Below are positions 9,807 through 18,924 of a DNA stretch of 36,312 bases, piece by piece; positions within the stretch are counted from its first letter, which is position 1; each line of letters opens with the position of its first letter. Source of the DNA: Candidatus Thorarchaeota archaeon (lineage in GTDB: Archaea > Asgardarchaeota > Thorarchaeia > Thorarchaeales > Thorarchaeaceae); NCBI GenBank assembly GCA_018238375.1, contig JABCTJ010000168.1, positions 1-36,312 on the forward strand, in the 5' to 3' direction. The notes beneath the pieces are model-generated. The model was not told where the DNA came from and ran no database searches. It worked only from the letters and a program-made list of their open reading frames with translations. A program made the translations under genes and the position numbers.

Positions 9807-12800
9807 ATGCCCGACGAATTTCCTGATACACCGCACGAAGAGCGAATCGCGAGTCTTGAAGAAGAATCGATTCGGTATAGAGCTCTTGTTGACAGCATGA
9901 ATGATGGATTCGGGGTTATCGACAAGGGCGGTAAACTAACCTATGTCAACGCACGTTGGGCATCCATGTTGGGATATGAACCTAGTGAGATGGTAGGTCA
10001 CTCACTTGTGAGCTTCGTAGATGAGAAGAACCACGAGATTCTGGATGACAATGTGAGAAAGAGAACCGAGGGACTTCCTTCGCAATACGAACTTGAATGG
10101 TTATCAAAGAATGGCAAATCGATTCCAACCATTGTATCAGGCGCACCGCTTGTCAGCGTGAATGGTTCGCACATGGGCTCCTACGCAGTCATCACAGACA
10201 TAACTGAGATTCGTCATGTTGAAGATGCGCTACGAGAAAACGAACGCTTCCTGTCTAGTGTATTTAGTAGCATTCAGGATGGCATTAACATCCTTGATTC
10301 GGATAGAACGATTCTTCGCGTTAATCCAACGATGGAGCAATGGTACGTCAACGCGATGCCATTGGTTGGTAAGAAGTGCTATGAAGCGCATGGAGGCTCC
10401 GCTCCATGCGAGAATTGTCCTGCAGAAATTACACTGGAAACAGGTAAGGCCGCTTCCGCAATTGTACCGAGAAGAGATGCCAGCGGCAAGGAAATTGGAT
10501 GGCTGGATCTTCATTCATTCCCATTAAGAGACAGAGAAACAGGAGAAGTCACAGGAATCATCGAGTACGTGCGAGACATCACTTACACCCGCCGTGCGGA
10601 AGATGAACTGCGCGAAAGCGAAACACGATATCGTCTGCTAGCGGAGCATGTTAAGGATATAATCTGGATTACAGACTTGAATTTAGTAATGACATTTGTT
10701 ACACCTTCAGTAGAGGAACAGCTAGGCTACACTGTTAGCGAGATAGTTGGCAAATCCCTTGAAAACATAATGACTCCCGAATCAATATTGTTGGCAAAGA
10801 AAACTCTTGTCGAAGCAATGGTTGCAGTGCAAGAGAATCGCGATTATGATTCCAACCTCTCTCTTCGATTGGAGCTCTACCACAAGAATGGGAGCCGAGT
10901 TATGATTGAGGTAAATCGCTCATTTCTAAGAGATGATGATGGAAAACCAATAGGAATCATAGGCGTCGCACGGAATATCGCTGAACGTATTCGCGCAGAA
11001 GATGCGCTGAGGGAATCCGAAGCAAAATTCAGAAGTATCTTCGAGTCAATCCCGTTGGGAATGCACCTTCTTCGACGTGATGAAGACGGTGATCTAATTC
11101 TCTCCGAAGCCAACCCTGCTGGAAAGCGTATGTTTGGCATGGAGGACGGTGAGTTCGTCGGTAAGAAAATCAAGGATGTGATTCCTGACCCGCCAGGCTT
11201 TGAAGTTGTCAAACATCTCCAAGATGTCCTCAGGAATGGAAGTACATGGCTTACCGAGGATGTCATTCGTAAAAAAGACGAAGTGAAGAGTGCATTTCAG
11301 GTTACTGCATTTCGCGCACTACCTGAAATGATTGTCGTGACCTATTCGGACCTCACAGAGCGTAGAAAAGCAGAAGAAGCCCTCAAGGCCAGTGAAGAGA
11401 AGTTTCGGCAGATGTTTGAACAATCACCTATTGGCATCGAATTGTTTGATGCTGATGGCAATCTAGTGGATGCCAACAGAGCAACATTTGAGCTATGGGG
11501 AGTATCAAGCCTTGATGACTTGAGCGAATTCAATTTATTCGATGATCCGAATTTCCCTTCAATGCTAAAGGAAAAAATTCGTCGAGGTGAATCCGTCAGA
11601 CATGAGGTCGACTTCGATTACAGCAAGGTCATAGAAGCAGGACAATACAAAACATCAAGGCGAGGCACTTCATACCTTGATGCTAATATTGTACCCTTTA
11701 GTTTGAAAAAAGACGGTTCTCCGAAGGGATACCTATCCCAAATTCTAGACATTACTGAGAAGACTGAAGCTATTATAGCGCTTAAGGAGAGCGAAGAGAA
11801 ATATCGCATGCTAATAGATAGCTCTCTCCAAGGCATTGCAATAATACAAGGAAATCCGTTCAGAATAGCCTTTGCAAATCCAGCTCTTGCTAAGACTCTT
11901 GGTTATTCGATTGGTGAACTCATGAATTTCCAGTCTTCTGAGCTCGAACATGTTTTATATCATGAAGACAGAGCAACATTTTTCCAGCGAATCAGAGACA
12001 TTCTTGAAGGACGACCGACCCCTGAGCACTTCGAGGCACGAGTAACCCGAAGGGACGGAGAGTTGCTGTGGCTTGAATTCACAGCCGGAAAAGTTACCTA
12101 CGCAGGGAATCCTGCAGTCCAAGTAGCTTTCGTTGATGTAACTGACCGCAAGAAAGCTGAAATGAATATTCGAACGGCTAACGAAAGGTCTAATCTATAC
12201 CTCGATATACTGGGTCACGATATCACGAATCAAATGCAGGCAATACTTGGTGGAGCCGCACTTCTAAGACATACAGCAGGAGGACCAGGAGTATCTGAAC
12301 AACTGGATCAAATCCTAGAGTCAGCCGAAAAATGTGCAAAAATAATCACGAAGGTTAAAATTACTGAGGACCTGATGGTTATACCGCTTAGCCCTAGGCT
12401 TCTAGACGATGTCCTGCGGAAAACCGTTGAAACGATGACATCTATGCACAAGGATGTGAAATTCGTTTCAAACATCCGGGCAACTGAAGCAACCATTCAA
12501 GCTGATAAATTCCTTGGGCACATATTCAATAACGTGATTGATAACGCAATCGACAAAAATCCCCACGACACTAAGAAAGTCTGGATTAACATGTCCGAAA
12601 GTGGTAATGGATATGAAGTGACCATCGAAGACAATGGCCCCGGAATCTCCACGAGGCTCAAGCCAAAGCTATTCGACACCTCACGACGGTTTGGAGGTGT
12701 TGGCCTTCATCAGGCCAAACATATTGTCGAAAAGTATGGCGGAAGAATCGAGGCTTATGATAGAGTATCTGGGCAACCGGGAAGAGGAGCAGGTATCTTG

Positions 12801-12857
12801 ATGTGGTTTCCGAAGACAACACGAAGAAATCAGAATTTGCCCAACGAAATGATGTGA
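9807..12857 (+). CDS. Multi-PAS sensor histidine kinase (no receiver domain)
   Basis: Repeated PAS domains joined by ALRESE/ALKASEEKFR linkers; H-box YLDILGHDITNQMQAILGG; ATPase motifs NNVIDNAIDKNP, IEDNGPGI, GGVGLHQAKHIVEKYGG. Confidence 0.93.
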   Translation: MPDEFPDTPHEERIASLEEESIRYRALVDSMNDGFGVIDKGGKLTYVNARWASMLGYEPSEMVGHSLVSFVDEKNHEILDDNVRKRTEGLPSQYELEWLSKNGKSIPTIVSGAPLVSVNGSHMGSYAVITDITEIRHVEDALRENERFLSSVFSSIQDGINILDSDRTILRVNPTMEQWYVNAMPLVGKKCYEAHGGSAPCENCPAEITLETGKAASAIVPRRDASGKEIGWLDLHSFPLRDRETGEVTGIIEYVRDITYTRRAEDELRESETRYRLLAEHVKDIIWITDLNLVMTFVTPSVEEQLGYTVSEIVGKSLENIMTPESILLAKKTLVEAMVAVQENRDYDSNLSLRLELYHKNGSRVMIEVNRSFLRDDDGKPIGIIGVARNIAERIRAEDALRESEAKFRSIFESIPLGMHLLRRDEDGDLILSEANPAGKRMFGMEDGEFVGKKIKDVIPDPPGFEVVKHLQDVLRNGSTWLTEDVIRKKDEVKSAFQVTAFRALPEMIVVTYSDLTERRKAEEALKASEEKFRQMFEQSPIGIELFDADGNLVDANRATFELWGVSSLDDLSEFNLFDDPNFPSMLKEKIRRGESVRHEVDFDYSKVIEAGQYKTSRRGTSYLDANIVPFSLKKDGSPKGYLSQILDITEKTEAIIALKESEEKYRMLIDSSLQGIAIIQGNPFRIAFANPALAKTLGYSIGELMNFQSSELEHVLYHEDRATFFQRIRDILEGRPTPEHFEARVTRRDGELLWLEFTAGKVTYAGNPAVQVAFVDVTDRKKAEMNIRTANERSNLYLDILGHDITNQMQAILGGAALLRHTAGGPGVSEQLDQILESAEKCAKIITKVKITEDLMVIPLSPRLLDDVLRKTVETMTSMHKDVKFVSNIRATEATIQADKFLGHIFNNVIDNAIDKNPHDTKKVWINMSESGNGYEVTIEDNGPGISTRLKPKLFDTSRRFGGVGLHQAKHIVEKYGGRIEAYDRVSGQPGRGAGILMWFPKTTRRNQNLPNEMM

Positions 12858-12923
12858 GTCAAGACACAATAATGCTGATAAGCCAGTTTGGACTTAACCA
12901 GCTCGTAAGGGTGGGAAAATCTG

Positions 12924-13826
12924 GTGAAACGGCGTTACATTGCTGCAATAGTTCTCTGGGTCCTTTTCTTTCAATTTCAAATAGCAGTTGAAGGTCTACA
13001 TGTTAGAGCAGATCCAATTGTAATCGAAGTTCCTCTTTCTGACCATATGGACATAGGTTCTGGTTTATGCCTTGGTTCAAACGTTTCAATGCCTGAAGCA
13101 TTCGTCAACATAAGCATTATTGTGGAAGATGCCTTCTGCTACACTATCAATATGTCCTGTCAGTTCCTATTGCAGACCATTACCGGACAGAATTTCACCA
13201 CTGCATTTGTATACCCAAGCGAATGGGGCTTGTTCTCCGAACCGGAAGTCGGATTCAAGTCTTTTGGGATCCGCATAAATGGTTCTGAAATTGATTTCTC
13301 TGTCATGGAGTGGGCAGACATTCTGGAAACCTATGATTTTGATGCGTCGGACTGGCTTTGGCTCGCTAGCAATCAATTTGCAGTATACTCACTTGAAATG
13401 CCTCCTAACTCGACGCGCGTTGTCAATGTCGAGGCGGACATCACGCTTCATTCTTATGCGCACGACTTCACATTCGCCTATTGCATAGGTTCTGCGCGTA
13501 GCTGGGATGGGAATACCCATCAAGTTATCCAAATGGATTTCAAGAATAATGCAAATCTGTTGGAGCACGGTTTCCAACCAGAAAATTATGAAGATCTCAT
13601 GGTGGATAATGAAACTGAAACAATACGATGGGAATTCCTAATTAGCGAACTGGATGATAACTACGTCACATTCTGGGCGTCGCAGTATGAAAATACCTCA
13701 TACGAACCGGACCCGTACTCGAACCCATTACGTATTGTTCTAGCCGCTTTCTTCACCATAGTGTTACCCATAGTTATCTTCAGCGCATATTGCATTAAAA
13801 CGAAAGATCAAACCCCAAAGGTTTGA
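12924..13826 (+). CDS. Secreted/membrane-anchored protein with N-terminal signal and C-terminal TM helix
   Basis: GTG start; MKRRYIAAIVLWVLFFQFQIAVEG signal-like segment; multiple N-x-S/T sites; C-terminal LRIVLAAFFTIVLPIVIFSAYCIKTK. Confidence 0.65.
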   Translation: MKRRYIAAIVLWVLFFQFQIAVEGLHVRADPIVIEVPLSDHMDIGSGLCLGSNVSMPEAFVNISIIVEDAFCYTINMSCQFLLQTITGQNFTTAFVYPSEWGLFSEPEVGFKSFGIRINGSEIDFSVMEWADILETYDFDASDWLWLASNQFAVYSLEMPPNSTRVVNVEADITLHSYAHDFTFAYCIGSARSWDGNTHQVIQMDFKNNANLLEHGFQPENYEDLMVDNETETIRWEFLISELDDNYVTFWASQYENTSYEPDPYSNPLRIVLAAFFTIVLPIVIFSAYCIKTKDQTPKV

Positions 13827-13884
13827 AGACAGATAACTTAATTCGGACTTGGTTACCCACAAAGCCACGCAAGTCTATCATCCG

Positions 13885-14697
13885 TTATCGCTTGCGTAGG
13901 ATACCATTCTTACGAAGGAATCTAACGCTAGACTCTAGGTCGGATCTACTCTTTAATTCAAGAATCGCTGGACCAGCAAAGCCGATACTTCTGACTGCCT
14001 CAAAGAAGCTTTCGAAGTCAATACTTCCTGCACCAAGAGGGAGATGGTCGTCAGAAATCCCGTTGTTATCGTGAAGGTGCAACTCAATAATCAAGTCATT
14101 GAGAAGATGTGTATAGTTCGCCAGTTCGCCATTAGCAGTGTGAGCGTGCCCAATGTCTAGGACTGCTCTAACACCTTGATCACGAAAAGCCTCAACAACC
14201 TCAAGGTGTTCATCGGGATACAGAACCAATTCTCGATCTTCAGATTTTTGTTTGTTCTCTACTCCGATTGTCACTCCAGAGTTCATAGCGACCTTGGTTA
14301 ATTCAGAGAGACTGCTGTGGAGTTGATCACGAGCTTTATTCATAAGGCTATTTGGAAGGTCTCCGGGAAATGAGCCTGCGTGCACAACTAGCAGGTTTGC
14401 ATTCAACCTACTTGCAAGCTCAACACATTCCTGCGTGAATACCACCGAAGCTCTTCGAATATTCTCCTTCAAACTGGATAGATTCGTATCAAATAGGGGA
14501 CCATGAAGAATAATGTTGAGACTGTAAGTGTCCGCAAGTTCCATGACTTCATTGACACGTTTCCGGTTCATCTCGGAAGGTGTGTAAGGATGTTCCGTCT
14601 GAATCTCAACATAGCTCATACCTAGGTCATTACACATGCTAAGGAACTGATCGAAGGGTATCTCACAACCTGCGTAGAAAGATGCTCCAATATCCAT
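13885..14697 (-). CDS. Sugar phosphate isomerase/epimerase (xylose isomerase-like TIM barrel, AP endonuclease 2 superfamily)
   Basis: YVEIQTEHPYTP, IILHGPLFDTN, LLVVHAG, VTIGVENK, VLDIGHAH, ELHLHDNNG, LPLGAGSIDFESFF, AILELK. Confidence 0.9.
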   Translation of the reverse strand: MDIGASFYAGCEIPFDQFLSMCNDLGMSYVEIQTEHPYTPSEMNRKRVNEVMELADTYSLNIILHGPLFDTNLSSLKENIRRASVVFTQECVELASRLNANLLVVHAGSFPGDLPNSLMNKARDQLHSSLSELTKVAMNSGVTIGVENKQKSEDRELVLYPDEHLEVVEAFRDQGVRAVLDIGHAHTANGELANYTHLLNDLIIELHLHDNNGISDDHLPLGAGSIDFESFFEAVRSIGFAGPAILELKSRSDLESSVRFLRKNGILRKR

Positions 14698-14934
14698 CGC
14701 GTATCACTTCACCCGTTAACGTGTCGCATTTGCTTCTCGCGAAAGCAGCATTATGAAGCTTATCCTGATTGAATGATGTCCGAATTGGAGAAACCCAATT
14801 TAATCGTTATCCTTGCCGCTAATGGTATCGTAAATTCATGGGTGCAGTAAATGCCTAACCGTTATAGCATATGATGCATATGCTCAGACCTTTTCTATGT
14901 TTAAAACAACTGTTATACAGGAAGGTCTCAAAAA

Positions 14935-15045
14935 ATGTGGCTCTTGGAAACCGTGACTCTGTTTGTGATTATAGAATCTCTGCTGCTCTTAACGGTGCTT
15001 TACTATCTGTTACCGCACAGAGCTCGCTTAGCACGTACACCATAA
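14935..15045 (+). CDS. Candidate 36-aa single-TM microprotein
   Basis: MWLLETVTLFVIIESLLLLTVLYYLLPHRARLARTP*; SD-like AGGAAGGT (14919-14926) 8 nt upstream of the ATG; TM helix followed by a basic tail. Below the ORF-track length cutoff. Confidence 0.5.
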   Translation: MWLLETVTLFVIIESLLLLTVLYYLLPHRARLARTP

Positions 15046-15183
15046 ACAGTGTAACAATCTAACTGAAACTATCAGTTCAACGAACTGAGCGATATCTGGA
15101 GCTGCAAGACACACATGCGTAATATCCATGAGCTTTATGACCACTTCATACCCTACAAGGGTTTCAATCAAGCTTAGTACTGG

Positions 15184-15684
15184 GTGTATCTATTGCGAGA
15201 AATCAGAAGAAGAGAGCGGGCGATTACTGATAGGAATGAGATGATCAAGATACTTGAATCGGTACAATACGTGACAATAGCCATGTGCGTGAATAACGAG
15301 CCATATCTTGTAACATTGAGCCACGGCTATGACCGTGAACATCATTGCATATACTTCCACTGCGCTAAGGAGGGCAAGAAGATAGACATCTTAAATTCCA
15401 ACAACGTTGTCTGGGGCCAAGCTCTTCTTGACAAAGGGTATGTCCAGGGTGACTGTGATCATATCTTCGCTACCGTTCAATTCAAGGGAAGGGTCACATT
15501 CATTGATGATTTGGTGGAAAAGAAACACGCACTACGTATCATGATAGAATGCCTTGAAGAAAATCCCTCGAAAGTTATTGCAGCAAAGGTTAAGGATAGT
15601 GCAGTTCAAAAACTGGGCATCGGCAGAATTGATATTGAATACCTAAGTGGAAAGAGGGCTGAGAAGGTCGACGTTTCAACCTGA
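15184..15684 (+). CDS. Pyridoxamine 5'-phosphate oxidase-like flavin-binding protein (NimA-like)
   Basis: LREIRRRERAITDRNEMIKILESVQYVTIAMCVNNEPYLVTLSHGYD...IYFHCAKEGKKIDIL pattern typical of the PNPOx-like family. GTG start. Confidence 0.88.
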   Translation: MYLLREIRRRERAITDRNEMIKILESVQYVTIAMCVNNEPYLVTLSHGYDREHHCIYFHCAKEGKKIDILNSNNVVWGQALLDKGYVQGDCDHIFATVQFKGRVTFIDDLVEKKHALRIMIECLEENPSKVIAAKVKDSAVQKLGIGRIDIEYLSGKRAEKVDVST

Positions 15685-16305
15685 GTCTGTCGATGGAAAG
15701 ATGCCTCCTTCGGACCGAGGTAGATCGTACCGTGAAACGTATTCAGTATCCTCGCTCCGCCGAATAAACCAAATCAACACGATGAGGGCAGCCGCCACCA
15801 CTCCTAGTGTTCCAACAATGATAATCCAAAGCTGACTCTCAAGATTTTCCCCCCACGTGTAGGGGGTAGGAAGATTAGTTGTGATGGTTGTGATAGTTAT
15901 GACATCAATCAAGTGGTCAACGTTTGCAACTACATGTTTGGCTCCAGAATTGATTGGGTCATTCCAAAACACGATATGCCACGTGTCAGCATATGGGACA
16001 GGAAAGCTAAACTCGCTCGACATGCTGTATCTGTATAGGTGGAACAAGTAGACCGAACCATTCGTCCAATCGGAGAAGTGTTCAGAGCTCATAACTAGTA
16101 GCGCGATTGGTGCACTGACGTTCGCATCCACAACCGTATAGTTCCCCGCGATGATATCACCCAAGCCGGCCACAATGGCTATCTCGTAAAATTCATCTTC
16201 ATCGAGCCAGAAATCCACTGTAACGCCAGCTTGCGCACAATTGGGAATTAAAAGAATCACAATAAGAGCTATGATTGGAAGAAATTTCGAACGTCCTTGC
16301 CTCAA
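15676..16305 (-). CDS. Membrane-anchored extracytoplasmic protein
   Basis: Signal-like N-terminus KFLPIIALIVILLIPNCAQAG; C-terminal TM LWIIIVGTLGVVAAALIVLIWFIRR. Confidence 0.65.
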   Translation of the reverse strand: MRQGRSKFLPIIALIVILLIPNCAQAGVTVDFWLDEDEFYEIAIVAGLGDIIAGNYTVVDANVSAPIALLVMSSEHFSDWTNGSVYLFHLYRYSMSSEFSFPVPYADTWHIVFWNDPINSGAKHVVANVDHLIDVITITTITTNLPTPYTWGENLESQLWIIIVGTLGVVAAALIVLIWFIRRSEDTEYVSRYDLPRSEGGIFPSTDSG

Positions 16306-16373
16306 TACGAACCCTTCACCTCAATCTCAATCTTGAATATGCTTTCAATGCATATCTATGTTGCTAATCCTAT

Positions 16374-16775
16374 TCATTTGCGTATCTGGAGGTCATCCAA
16401 CAACTGCATCGCCAAGCGTGCCTTTTTTTGCGGCACAAAGAGATGGTCGTGGAAGTAGGCTGATACAACGTTCACACTGATATCATTTTCAGACAGCTTG
16501 GCTGTGATGACCGCGAGAAAACCAATTGCAGAAAGGCTGGAGTGGACCGTTAATGCAATCCATGACCAGACATCATCGTAGTTCAAGGATTCCAAATCGG
16601 CTTGCCCTTTTTCTATGATGATTGTAACACCTTCTTCTTCCCGGAACACAAATAGCGGCGTCATCTTCAGAGCGGAGAACCTGTCTGGTGAGGTGCTGCA
16701 AAAAACAAACTGACTTTCGGAGAGCTTTGGACGCATGGAGCGCAGGAGGGTTTCTAGGTCTTTTTCTCCACTCAT
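16374..16775 (-). CDS. ACT-domain protein (small stand-alone ACT family)
   Basis: 133 aa; LTVHSSLSAIGFLAVITAKLSENDISVNVVSAYFHDHLFVPQKKARLAMQLL is ACT-like. Confidence 0.8.
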   Translation of the reverse strand: MSGEKDLETLLRSMRPKLSESQFVFCSTSPDRFSALKMTPLFVFREEEGVTIIIEKGQADLESLNYDDVWSWIALTVHSSLSAIGFLAVITAKLSENDISVNVVSAYFHDHLFVPQKKARLAMQLLDDLQIRK

Positions 16776-16832
16776 AGTATCACCCAGCCTAAGGTTGAAT
16801 TAGTTGAGTTCGTGGCAAGTCAGACAAGCTGG

Positions 16833-17339
16833 CTATTTGCCATATTTGCCCCATGATACAGTGTTCTCAATCGGTTGTCTCGAGCTGCTTCTATTCACAT
16901 CACTGTATCCAATGGAAACTGCACAAACAACCCTCAAGTTTTCGGGAATGTCCAAGATCTCACGAAATTCGGGTTCTGCAGAAGCATCTCTTACTCCCAT
17001 CCAACAAGTGGCCAAGCCAAGCGAGAAAGCAGCAAGCAGCATGTTTTGTACTGCGTTGTGAGGGTCACACAGGTGATACTTGGGATGTTTCTCTGGGTCA
17101 CCCAGTACAACAAGCACAACCGGCGACTGGTCCATCCAACTACCATGAGGATGCACCTTTGCAAGCTTCTTGCGAATTTCAAGGTCACGCACGACAATGA
17201 AATGCCAAGCTTGTTTATTGGATGCTGAAGGTGCCCATCGACCGGCCTCCAGAATGATATTGACTTTTTCCTCTTCAACATCTTTAGAGAGGTAAGAACG
17301 AATACTCCTTCGATTCTGAATTGCTTCCAGAACGTCCAT
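16833..17339 (-). CDS. Nitroreductase family protein
   Basis: MDVLEAIQNRRSIRSYLSKDVEEEKVNIILEAGRWAPSASNKQAWHFIVV; GLATCWMG; C-terminal IGYS. Confidence 0.95.
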   Translation of the reverse strand: MDVLEAIQNRRSIRSYLSKDVEEEKVNIILEAGRWAPSASNKQAWHFIVVRDLEIRKKLAKVHPHGSWMDQSPVVLVVLGDPEKHPKYHLCDPHNAVQNMLLAAFSLGLATCWMGVRDASAEPEFREILDIPENLRVVCAVSIGYSDVNRSSSRQPIENTVSWGKYGK

Positions 17340-17469
17340 AATTAATCGCGTTTCTATTGGACGATTGCATTATGAAGACATCGATATGAAGCAAGTCAAT
17401 GTAGCTCCAATCGTAAACCTAAAAGGCCGATGGATTTTGTGTCAGTTCCAAGGAGGCGCCGATTCTAGA

Positions 17470-18909
17470 ATGTTTGTCAAAACCACACAAAAGATACTCA
17501 CAAGCGTGGGGGTTGACATTGGCTCCTCAACATCGCACATCATTTTTAGCAGTATACTCCTTGAGAAGGACCCCCAAAGCAGGTCTGAGAAGTTCAGAAT
17601 AAAGGAGCGAAAGATCCTTCACTCAGGACCAATTCACCTAACACCATTCAGTGATGCTGATACAATAGACCTTGTAGCTCTCCGAGATTTGTTCCTTAGA
17701 GATTATGCTGCGGCGGGAATAGATGTATCAGAGATAGATACTGGTGCAGTCATCATAACGGGCGAATCAGCTAAAAAGCAAAACGCAGAACAGATTGTAA
17801 AAGCCTTAGCGGGAGAAACCGGCAAGTTTGTGGCAGCAACTGCAGGACCAAACTTTGAGGCGGTACTAGCTGCGTATGGCGCTGGTGCCGTATCAAGATC
17901 TGAGAACACCGGTCTTACAATCATGAATGTTGATGTCGGTGGCGGTTCTTCTAACATCTCGATATGCCAAAAAGGACGAATTGTTCAGACCGCTGCGATA
18001 AATGTTGGAGGCAGGTTACTGGCAACTGATGACAGCGGGATCCTTGTCCGGCTTGAGGAAACCGGTCGCAAGGTTGCTGAGCAACTTGGAATCAAGCTCA
18101 GCATTGGCCAAAGAATTGATGCTGATACTCAGAGAAGACTTGCCTCATCTCTAGCAGAGTCACTTGTAGAAGCTTTGCAAGGGCCCCCTAAGTCAGATAT
18201 GGCCAGAATGCTCATGATGACTCCACCCTTAGATGCAGCAGAGAAGATAGACGAGCTGACTTTCTCAGGAGGCGTCGCTGAGTACATATACGAAACTGAA
18301 ATTCGGGAGTTTAATGATCTCGGTCGTTCACTTGCTGATGAAATCCGAGCGAAGGTGACAGAGCGAGGTATGCCTTTGCACGAACCTGAGTACAAGATTA
18401 GGGCCACTGTCATAGGTGCTGGACAAAGCAGCCTACAAGTAAGCGGCTCTACAACTTTCCTTTCTGCGGGACTCAAGTACCCTCTGCGCAATTTGCCTGT
18501 GATCGTTCCTCATATTCCAAAAGGAAAGCAAACTTCCGAGAAAATCAGAAGAGCCATTATGAAAGCACTAGAAAGATTCGATATTCAAGAAGGTCTAACC
18601 CCGTTGATTCTCGCGTTCAAGGACGCAGTTAGACCCTCATACGAGAATCTTACGTCATTTTCAGAGGGAGTTGTCGCAGCATTGCCCATCACTGTAAGAA
18701 CTGGGAAATCAATACTCATGTGTTTTGACACTGACATTGGTAATAGTGTGGGAAATGTCATGAAAAGGGAAACTGGCATCGCGAATGAGATACTTTCCAT
18801 CGATGAAATTTCGCTTGACGAAGGTGATTTCGTGGATATAGGAGAGCCCATAATCGAGGGAGTTGTTGTTCCCGTTGTGGTAAAGACGCTGGTATTTAGC
18901 ACAGAGTAG
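17470..18909 (+). CDS. eutA: EutA-like reactivating factor (ethanolamine ammonia-lyase reactivase family, actin-fold ATPase)
   Basis: SVGVDIGSSTSHIIFS, VIITGESAKKQNA, MNVDVGGGSSNISIC, INVGGRLL, TFSGGVAEYIY, VIGAGQSSLQVSGSTTF. ATG at 17470 fits the family start better than 17365. Confidence 0.88.
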   Translation: MFVKTTQKILTSVGVDIGSSTSHIIFSSILLEKDPQSRSEKFRIKERKILHSGPIHLTPFSDADTIDLVALRDLFLRDYAAAGIDVSEIDTGAVIITGESAKKQNAEQIVKALAGETGKFVAATAGPNFEAVLAAYGAGAVSRSENTGLTIMNVDVGGGSSNISICQKGRIVQTAAINVGGRLLATDDSGILVRLEETGRKVAEQLGIKLSIGQRIDADTQRRLASSLAESLVEALQGPPKSDMARMLMMTPPLDAAEKIDELTFSGGVAEYIYETEIREFNDLGRSLADEIRAKVTERGMPLHEPEYKIRATVIGAGQSSLQVSGSTTFLSAGLKYPLRNLPVIVPHIPKGKQTSEKIRRAIMKALERFDIQEGLTPLILAFKDAVRPSYENLTSFSEGVVAALPITVRTGKSILMCFDTDIGNSVGNVMKRETGIANEILSIDEISLDEGDFVDIGEPIIEGVVVPVVVKTLVFSTE

Positions 18910-18924
18910 GTGCTGAGAACTCAT

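Noticed and set aside
8180-11800. Recurring gccctcaaggagagcgaa-type repeats
   Set aside because: They encode the standard ALKESEEKYR linkers between PAS domains; domain duplication explains them.
14871-15062. 63-aa ORF in the ORF track
   Set aside because: Different frame from the SD-preceded 36-aa TM ORF; no SD, no recognisable features.
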